From Deltaproteobacteria bacterium (lineage in GTDB: Bacteria; Myxococcota; UBA796; SXON01): a DNA stretch of 5,593 nt. The DNA is taken from contig CANKNP010000329.1 in NCBI GenBank assembly GCA_947483545.1, positions 1-5,593 of the forward strand. Reading direction: 5' to 3'. Position numbers and translations under genes: made by a program. How positions within the stretch are numbered: the stretch's first letter is position 1; each line of letters opens with the position of its first letter. The notes under the pieces are model-generated. The model was given only the letters and a program-made list of their open reading frames with translations, made no database searches and had not been told where the DNA came from. Shown in pieces: positions 1 to 4,011 of the stretch.

Positions 1-720
1 CAAGTCAATCGGGAACGATTGAAAATAGGCGTGGCCAGAGGCCCCCTGCCATCTGGTCGTGCCGTCGGAATTCAACACCACGTAGCCGAAGATCACCTCG
101 CTCTGCCCATCGCCGTCAATATCACCCATCGCGGGGGCGCCATAGGCATAGGGCACGGCGCCGCCGGCCCACTTGAACGCCCCAGTGTTGGTCAGGCACA
201 ACACCGAGACCTCCATCCCGGCGACGCACACCTCGGGAATTCCGTCCGCGTCGATGTCCCCGATCGCGACCCCGCTGGACGCGGAGGCGTGGTAGCCGGC
301 CACGTCGTAGACGCTCCAATGCTGGCCGGCCCCATCCCCTGACATCGCGGTGACCGTGCCCGCGAGAGAATAGGCGCCGCCTGAAAAACTGGCGGTGACC
401 ACCTCGGGGATGTCCTGCTCGTCGATCACACCGTCGCCGTTGTCGTCTGTCAGATTGCCGACGGCGGGTGTGGACATGATGTCATCGTAGCCGTCATAGG
501 CATCATTGCTGGACCACTGCCACTCCACCACTGGCGTGAACGTGCCGATCACGACTTCGACCACACAGGTGGGGTCGACCTCGACATCGGTGACGGTGTC
601 ATCGATGACACAATCCCCGCTGGTGTCGCCCAGGTGCTCGGTCGCGTTGTTGAGCTTGTAGTCCTGGCAGGCTGCCAGCAGGCCACACCAGAGGAGCCAG
701 AATTGAAGCCGGGTTTTCAA
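1..720 (-). CDS. FG-GAP/VCBS-repeat lipoprotein A (C-terminus outside window)
   Basis: An open frame of 240 codons with no stop starts at TTG (720-718) and leaves the window at position 1. The TTG overlaps the TGA of the upstream TPR gene (TTGA), and I found no in-frame ATG nearby. The start is supported by the peptide it gives: a lysine/arginine head, a hydrophobic core and the lipobox LLAAC, with Cys18 followed by QDY. The mature protein should therefore be lipid-anchored. It then shows VVEWQW (about residues 68-73), an EF-hand-like loop DDNGDGVIDEQD (92-103) and calcium-type repeats DIDADG and DIDGDG, each followed by a strand such as PEVCVAG or SEVIFGY. This pattern is typical of FG-GAP/VCBS beta-propeller proteins of the cell surface or periplasm. 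It is clearly related to the lipoprotein at 3934-5593. The ligand is unknown. Purine-rich sequence upstream (GGAAAAGGCGGA) may act as ribosome-binding site, with translation coupled to the TPR gene. Confidence 0.88.
   Translation of the reverse strand, partial: MKTRLQFWLLWCGLLAACQDYKLNNATEHLGDTSGDCVIDDTVTDVEVDPTCVVEVVIGTFTPVVEWQWSSNDAYDGYDDIMSTPAVGNLTDDNGDGVIDEQDIPEVVTASFSGGAYSLAGTVTAMSGDGAGQHWSVYDVAGYHASASSGVAIGDIDADGIPEVCVAGMEVSVLCLTNTGAFKWAGGAVPYAYGAPAMGDIDGDGQSEVIFGYVVLNSDGTTRWQGASGHAYFQSFPIDL
670..720 (-). other. Lipoprotein signal peptide of lipoprotein A
   Basis: Residues 1-17 read MKTRLQFWLLWCGLLAA, followed by Cys18 (codon 669-667). Two basic residues, a Leu/Trp-rich core and the L-A-A-C lipobox match a signal peptidase II site. 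The residue after Cys is Gln rather than Asp, so the enterobacterial Asp+2 inner-membrane retention signal is absent; whether that rule applies in this organism is unknown. Confidence 0.85.
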
Positions 721-2939
721 TCCGCCTTTTCCATCTTTTTCAAGGCCATCTGCACATATTTCTTGATGTTGGCGATCTCGCGGTCCAGCTCCTCAGCGCG
801 CTTCAGATCCTGATAGGCCTGACGATAATTCTTGCGGTAATAGTGGGAGATGCCGCGGCGGCAGCGCGCCATCGCGTGCTCCCCATCCAGCTCCACCGCC
901 TGGTCGTAGAATTCAATCGCGCGCTTGTATTCTTTGCGGGCGTAATACAAATCCCCCATCGCGACTTGGGGATCGGGGTGCCGGGGCCGCTGGTCCTCCG
1001 CGCGACGAAAATCGGACATCGCGCTAGTGTAGTGCCCGAGTTCCATATGGCACCGACCGCGGCCGATGTAGGCATCCGAGTGCGAGGGCTTGAAGTCCAG
1101 CGCATCCGTGAAACCCTGAATCGCCTTCTGGTATTCGCCGCGGTCGCTGTGCTGCCGCGCGCCATCGAGGAATTGGGTGAGCTTGGCCTCCTCTGACACG
1201 CGCCGGGCGTTGTGGTCCACGACCTTCGGCACGGGCTTGGCGTCCCGAGTGTCGTTGACACCCTGCACAATCGTGAGGTCGTCGTCGTCGAACGAGAGAC
1301 GATTCGGGGGCGCCGACAGGGTCGGGGCAGCACGGCTGGGAGCAGCGACCTCAAAGTGCACGCGCATGCCGTCGGTGCTGTCGTCGTCCGTCGTATCCTC
1401 GGCCACGCCTTCGCGGCCTTCGAGCGCCAAGGGTTCGTCGCCCCCAGCCGCGGACCCGATCCGCGCTGCGGCCCGAACGTCCACCGCGGCCGTGGGGCGG
1501 GATGCCTCGCGCACGACGGGGCTCTCGAGCGTGATGTAAGGGCCTTCCATGTCCGAGGGATCGGGGGGCGCCGCGACCGGCACCGGGGCGACCGGCGGCA
1601 GCATCGGCGCCATCGGCAATGACGGGGAGAGGGGCGGCAACGACCCGCGCGGGGACAGGCCCACGGTGCCAAGCGCAGCAGCGAGGGAACGCAGGGCCGC
1701 GCCGGGTTGCTGGGACGCGGTGTCTTCGACCTCCACCTCGGGCGACGCCGGAACCACCGCCGCAGCGTCAGGTTCAACGGCAGGGGCCTCGACCACGGGC
1801 TCCTCGGACACGACCGGCTCGGGGGCGACAACGGCGGCGACGGGCTCCACCACGGGCAGACCCAACCTCCGGGCCACCCCCGGACGCTCGACAACGCCCG
1901 CCGGCCCAAACGCGATCCGCCGGGTGATCCGCTCGTCCCGCCGGCGATCGGTGACCAGGGTCGGAGGCTGGGTCTCCGCAGCGGCCCTGAACGTATCCGA
2001 GGGGTCCGAAGGGGGATTGGACGAGGTAGGCGCGGCAAGAGAGGGATCGGGTTGCCTCGCCAACCCGCCCAGCCGTGCGGCCAGCCCGGTGAGCACCGGG
2101 GCGGGCACCTTCGAGTTGGGTTTCTGCAACCCGGACAGCATGTCGTCCGGCACCAGCCGCTTGTTCGGCCGTCCGACGCGAACGCGCTCTGCCGCGGCGC
2201 CCTCCGCCGGCCGAGCGACCGCCCCCTCCGCCGGTGCATCCACATCGAACTCAAAGGGGGTGGCCTCCGGGATCACCTCGGGCCGAAGATCGACGCGCCG
2301 TGAAGGCGCGACCTCCACGGGCGCGAGGTCCTGCGCATCCGGTGCGCCCGCTGTGTTCGCGGGGGGTACAAAGAGCGCCGGTGGCGCTGCGGGCAAAGGC
2401 GGGAGCGTGGTCCCACGCACGCGGGTCGGCTCGCGGGTCGGTTCGGACTCCGGCGGCAGGCTGGCCCGAGCGGGCTGGACCGGTGCCTGGGCAACGACGA
2501 CCGGCACAACATCCAACTGCGTGACCTGCGGGGGCTCGGCGACCGGGGCACGCGCGATCGGGGCGCTCACCTCCACGACGATCTTCTCCAACACCGGAGC
2601 AGCCCTTGGACCGCGCACCGCGGGCGTCAGGGTGTCCTGCGGCCCCCCCTGCGCTGGCGCGTTCGCAACCACCTCCCGCGGGGCAGGCCTTTCGCCCCCC
2701 TCCCCCGCATGGTGACGCCCCGGCGAAGCGCGACGAAGCCGTTCGATCGCGAGCCGTCGCTCGACCGCCGCCTCGGGCCACATGCTCGACTCTCCGGCCG
2801 AATCCTGAAAGCTCTCGCGAAGCAACGCGGCGCTTCGCAGGGGCAGGTAGGCCGCAGCCAGGGACAAGCACGCCGCGCGGCCGGCCTCCACCGTGGCCAG
2901 CAGACGACGGGCGGAGAGGAGCGTCTCGTATTCGGTCAT
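717..2939 (-). CDS. Large Pro/Ala-rich linker protein with four C-terminal TPR repeats
   Basis: This is a 740-residue protein that starts at ATG 2939, three bases after the stop of the coiled-coil gene, with a modest GAAAGAG motif six bases upstream. There is no signal peptide, so it is probably cytoplasmic. Residues 1-72 look helical and contain LLSARRLLATVEAGRAA and AAVERRLAIERLRR. Residues about 75-575 are low-complexity and rich in Pro, Ala, Val and Glu, as expected of a disordered tether. This stretch contains a basic island (RRRDERITRR, 332-341), three short Leu/Ala motifs and two acidic patches (EDTTDDDSTDG and FDDDDL). Residues 587-722 form four contiguous 34-residue TPR units, followed by a terminal basic helix. 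TPR arrays are protein-binding scaffolds, so a role as tether or adaptor is likely; the partner is unknown. The last base of its penultimate codon region leads directly into the TTG start of lipoprotein A, suggesting coupled expression. No family or gene name was recognised. Confidence 0.9.
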   Translation of the reverse strand: MTEYETLLSARRLLATVEAGRAACLSLAAAYLPLRSAALLRESFQDSAGESSMWPEAAVERRLAIERLRRASPGRHHAGEGGERPAPREVVANAPAQGGPQDTLTPAVRGPRAAPVLEKIVVEVSAPIARAPVAEPPQVTQLDVVPVVVAQAPVQPARASLPPESEPTREPTRVRGTTLPPLPAAPPALFVPPANTAGAPDAQDLAPVEVAPSRRVDLRPEVIPEATPFEFDVDAPAEGAVARPAEGAAAERVRVGRPNKRLVPDDMLSGLQKPNSKVPAPVLTGLAARLGGLARQPDPSLAAPTSSNPPSDPSDTFRAAAETQPPTLVTDRRRDERITRRIAFGPAGVVERPGVARRLGLPVVEPVAAVVAPEPVVSEEPVVEAPAVEPDAAAVVPASPEVEVEDTASQQPGAALRSLAAALGTVGLSPRGSLPPLSPSLPMAPMLPPVAPVPVAAPPDPSDMEGPYITLESPVVREASRPTAAVDVRAAARIGSAAGGDEPLALEGREGVAEDTTDDDSTDGMRVHFEVAAPSRAAPTLSAPPNRLSFDDDDLTIVQGVNDTRDAKPVPKVVDHNARRVSEEAKLTQFLDGARQHSDRGEYQKAIQGFTDALDFKPSHSDAYIGRGRCHMELGHYTSAMSDFRRAEDQRPRHPDPQVAMGDLYYARKEYKRAIEFYDQAVELDGEHAMARCRRGISHYYRKNYRQAYQDLKRAEELDREIANIKKYVQMALKKMEKAD
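774..1181 (-). other. Four-unit TPR array
   Basis: Residues 587-620, 621-654, 655-688 and 689-722 each contain exactly 34 residues with no gap. They carry the usual TPR positions: GEYQKAIQGFTDALDFKP in unit 1, AYIGRGRCHMELGHYTSA in unit 2, GDLYYARKEYKRAIEFYDQA in unit 3 and RRGISHYYRKNYRQAYQDL in unit 4. The conserved G/A at position 8, Y near 11, A at 20 and P at 32 are well kept in units 1 and 2 and looser in unit 4. A capping helix (IKKYVQMALKKMEKAD) follows. Four units with a cap are enough for a peptide-binding groove. Confidence 0.92.
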
Positions 2940-2942
2940 CCG

Positions 2943-3440
2943 CTACTCTTTCACCGCGCTGAGGTGCTGCATCAGCTCCTCGCGGATCCGCCGGAGCCGG
3001 AGCACGCTCTCTTCCGCCGACTTCACGCGGCCGGCGATCTCCTCCGCCTCCCGACGCAGAGACTCCCCTTCCAGCTCCAGGCTGCGTTGCCGCGCCCGAA
3101 GATCCCCGACCTGGGTGCCCAGCTCCCGGGTCTCCCGTTCCGTCGAGCGCAACAGCTCGCGGGAGTTGTCCCGCTCCGCGACCACCTGGTTCCGATGGGT
3201 CGCAGCGTCCTCTGCCCGAATCTTGGCCTCGTCAGCGTCTTTTTTGAGGGCGGCGAGCTCGCCCGCGGAGTGGGTGGTGATCTGCGTGTAGCGGGCGATC
3301 TCCATCTCCGTCGCGACGATTTGGCGCGTCGCCTGCTCTGTCCCCCGCATCGCGCCCGCGAGCTCTTGGAGGCGGGCCTCAAGGATGCTCTTGAGCTCCT
3401 CGGAGATTTGGTTCAGACGATCAGCGGTAGACGTGGACAT
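2943..3440 (-). CDS. Coiled-coil protein, 165 residues
   Basis: The frame runs from ATG 3440 to TAG 2943. A good Shine-Dalgarno sequence (AAAGGGAG) lies nine bases upstream, which fixes the start. The protein has no signal peptide or membrane segment. Almost the whole length is charged and helical: Leu, Ile, Val and Ala recur at heptad spacing between Glu, Arg, Lys and Gln (for example ISEELKSILEARLQELAGAM and ERETRELGTQVGDLRARQ), and there are no prolines. This indicates a long coiled coil, probably dimeric or oligomeric and cytoplasmic. It is the first gene of the leftward unit, and only three bases separate it from the TPR gene, so the two proteins are probably made together and may interact. 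It was not assigned to any named family. Weak resemblance to SMC-like or KfrA-like coils reflects composition only. Confidence 0.85.
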   Translation of the reverse strand: MSTSTADRLNQISEELKSILEARLQELAGAMRGTEQATRQIVATEMEIARYTQITTHSAGELAALKKDADEAKIRAEDAATHRNQVVAERDNSRELLRSTERETRELGTQVGDLRARQRSLELEGESLRREAEEIAGRVKSAEESVLRLRRIREELMQHLSAVKE

Positions 3441-3449
3441 CGACGGGAT

Positions 3450-3457
3450 CTCCCTTT
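3450..3457 (-). promoter_or_regulatory. Ribosome-binding site of the coiled-coil gene
   Basis: On the minus strand AAAGGGAG lies nine bases before ATG 3440. It is the clearest Shine-Dalgarno match in the window and supports that start codon. Confidence 0.7.
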
Positions 3458-3466
3458 CAGCCGCCG

Positions 3467-3496
3467 ATCGTAACGCACCGCGGCGGGAGTCACCAA
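3467..3496 (-). promoter_or_regulatory. Candidate sigma-70-type promoter for the leftward unit
   Basis: On the minus strand TTGGTG (3496-3491) and TACGAT (3472-3467) are separated by 18 bases. They match the consensus -35 at its first three positions and the -10 at four of six. Transcription would start about 19-20 bases before the ATG, leaving room for the AAAGGGAG ribosome site. Chance matches of this quality are common, so this is tentative. Confidence 0.3.
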
Positions 3497-3498
3497 TC

Positions 3499-3510
3499 GG
3501 GAGTAGAGAG
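3499..3510 (+). promoter_or_regulatory. Ribosome-binding region of the pseudo-receiver gene
   Basis: GGGAGTAGAGAG contains two possible Shine-Dalgarno cores: GGGAG, 11 bases from the GTG, and GAGAG, 4 bases from it. Neither spacing is ideal, but the purine run together with the receiver-like N-terminus favours GTG 3515 as start. Confidence 0.5.
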
Positions 3511-3514
3511 CCCC

Positions 3515-3937
3515 GTGGCTCGTGTGCTCGTCTTCGACTCTTCCGCAGTCAGCCGACTCCAGATCCTGGCGAGCCTTGAAGTGCATGAGGCCACCGCCGT
3601 CGAGGCCGGCGCGGACCCGCTCAAAGCGCTGCGGCGCCTGCGCCCGGAGGTGTTCCTCGTCTCGCTGGCCGAGGCGGAGGCGCTCCCGCTGCTCCATCGG
3701 GTACGGACGGACGGGGGCGTGCTCCCGTTGTTGGGTACCTACGAGGCCGGCGCTCATCGCCTGGGGCCCGACGTCGCGGTGCGCCGAGCGGGCGCCGATG
3801 GCTGGCTCGGTGACACGGCTGCAGTGTCCGCGTTCGTGGACAGCCTGCTCCTTGGACCTTTACCTGTACAGACTGGGACATTTCGACCGAGCCTCCTCGC
3901 CCGACTCGCGCGTCGCCTACGCGGTTTGGGTGTATGA
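3515..3937 (+). CDS. Degenerate response-regulator receiver (pseudo-receiver) protein
   Basis: This is a 140-residue protein from GTG 3515 to TGA 3935-3937. Residues 1-112 follow the alternating strand/helix pattern of a CheY-like receiver: RVLVFDSSAVSRLQILASLE for strand 1 and helix 1, ALRRLRPEVFLVSLAEAE for strand 3, LPLLGTYEAGA near strand 4 and RAGADGWLGDTAAVSAFV for strand 5 and helix 5. Key residues are missing. Only one acidic residue (Asp8) remains of the metal-binding pair, the phosphoacceptor Asp position is Ser50, and the conserved Lys position is occupied by Asp100. Phosphorylation by the usual chemistry is therefore unlikely, and a protein-interaction role is more plausible. A short basic, Leu/Arg-rich tail (LLARLARRLRGLGV) could form an amphipathic helix. 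There is no output domain. The gene overlaps the next one by ATGA. Receiver assignment is by pattern, not by search. Confidence 0.78.
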   Translation: MARVLVFDSSAVSRLQILASLEVHEATAVEAGADPLKALRRLRPEVFLVSLAEAEALPLLHRVRTDGGVLPLLGTYEAGAHRLGPDVAVRRAGADGWLGDTAAVSAFVDSLLLGPLPVQTGTFRPSLLARLARRLRGLGV

Positions 3938-4011
3938 TCGGAGGGATGCCATTCGCCTCGGCTGCACGTGTGTCCGGACCCGCCCTGTGGGTGCTCGTCC
4001 TGCTCGGCGGC
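3934..4011 (+). other. Lipoprotein signal peptide of lipoprotein B
   Basis: From ATG 3934 the leader is 26 residues, with Arg12 before the hydrophobic core ALWVLVLLGG, and Cys27 at 4012-4014. From ATG 3946 it would be 22 residues. The L-G-G-C lipobox fits signal peptidase II. The following QDY matches lipoprotein A exactly. Confidence 0.82.

Larger units (their letters stand above)
3441..3514. promoter_or_regulatory. Divergent 74-bp intergenic region
   Basis: This is the only intergenic gap of any size in the window. It separates the ATG of the leftward coiled-coil gene from the GTG of the rightward pseudo-receiver gene, so the 5' signals of both units should lie in or next to it. It holds ribosome-binding sequences at both ends, one candidate leftward promoter and a six-base inverted repeat (CCGCCG 3461-3466 with CGGCGG 3481-3486). 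I see no convincing rightward -10 element; the rightward promoter may lie inside the coiled-coil gene. Confidence 0.55.

Noticed and set aside
803..2254. A 483-codon Arg/Pro-rich open frame on the minus strand in another frame of the TPR gene
   Set aside because: The Arg/Pro/Ser-rich composition is typical of an out-of-frame reading of GC-rich DNA. It has no domain, and it overlaps the real TPR array out of frame.
1549..2715. A 388-codon open frame on the plus strand across the TPR protein's linker
   Set aside because: Its Gly/Ala/Thr/Ser-rich product is what the complement of Pro/Ala/Val codons yields at high GC. The minus-strand frame joins intact to four TPR units and fits the gene spacing.
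3461..3486. CCGCCG/CGGCGG inverted repeat as a transcription terminator
   Set aside because: The arms are only six bases with a 14-base loop and no T-run, and it lies between divergent gene starts where a terminator is not expected. It is mentioned only as a possible operator.
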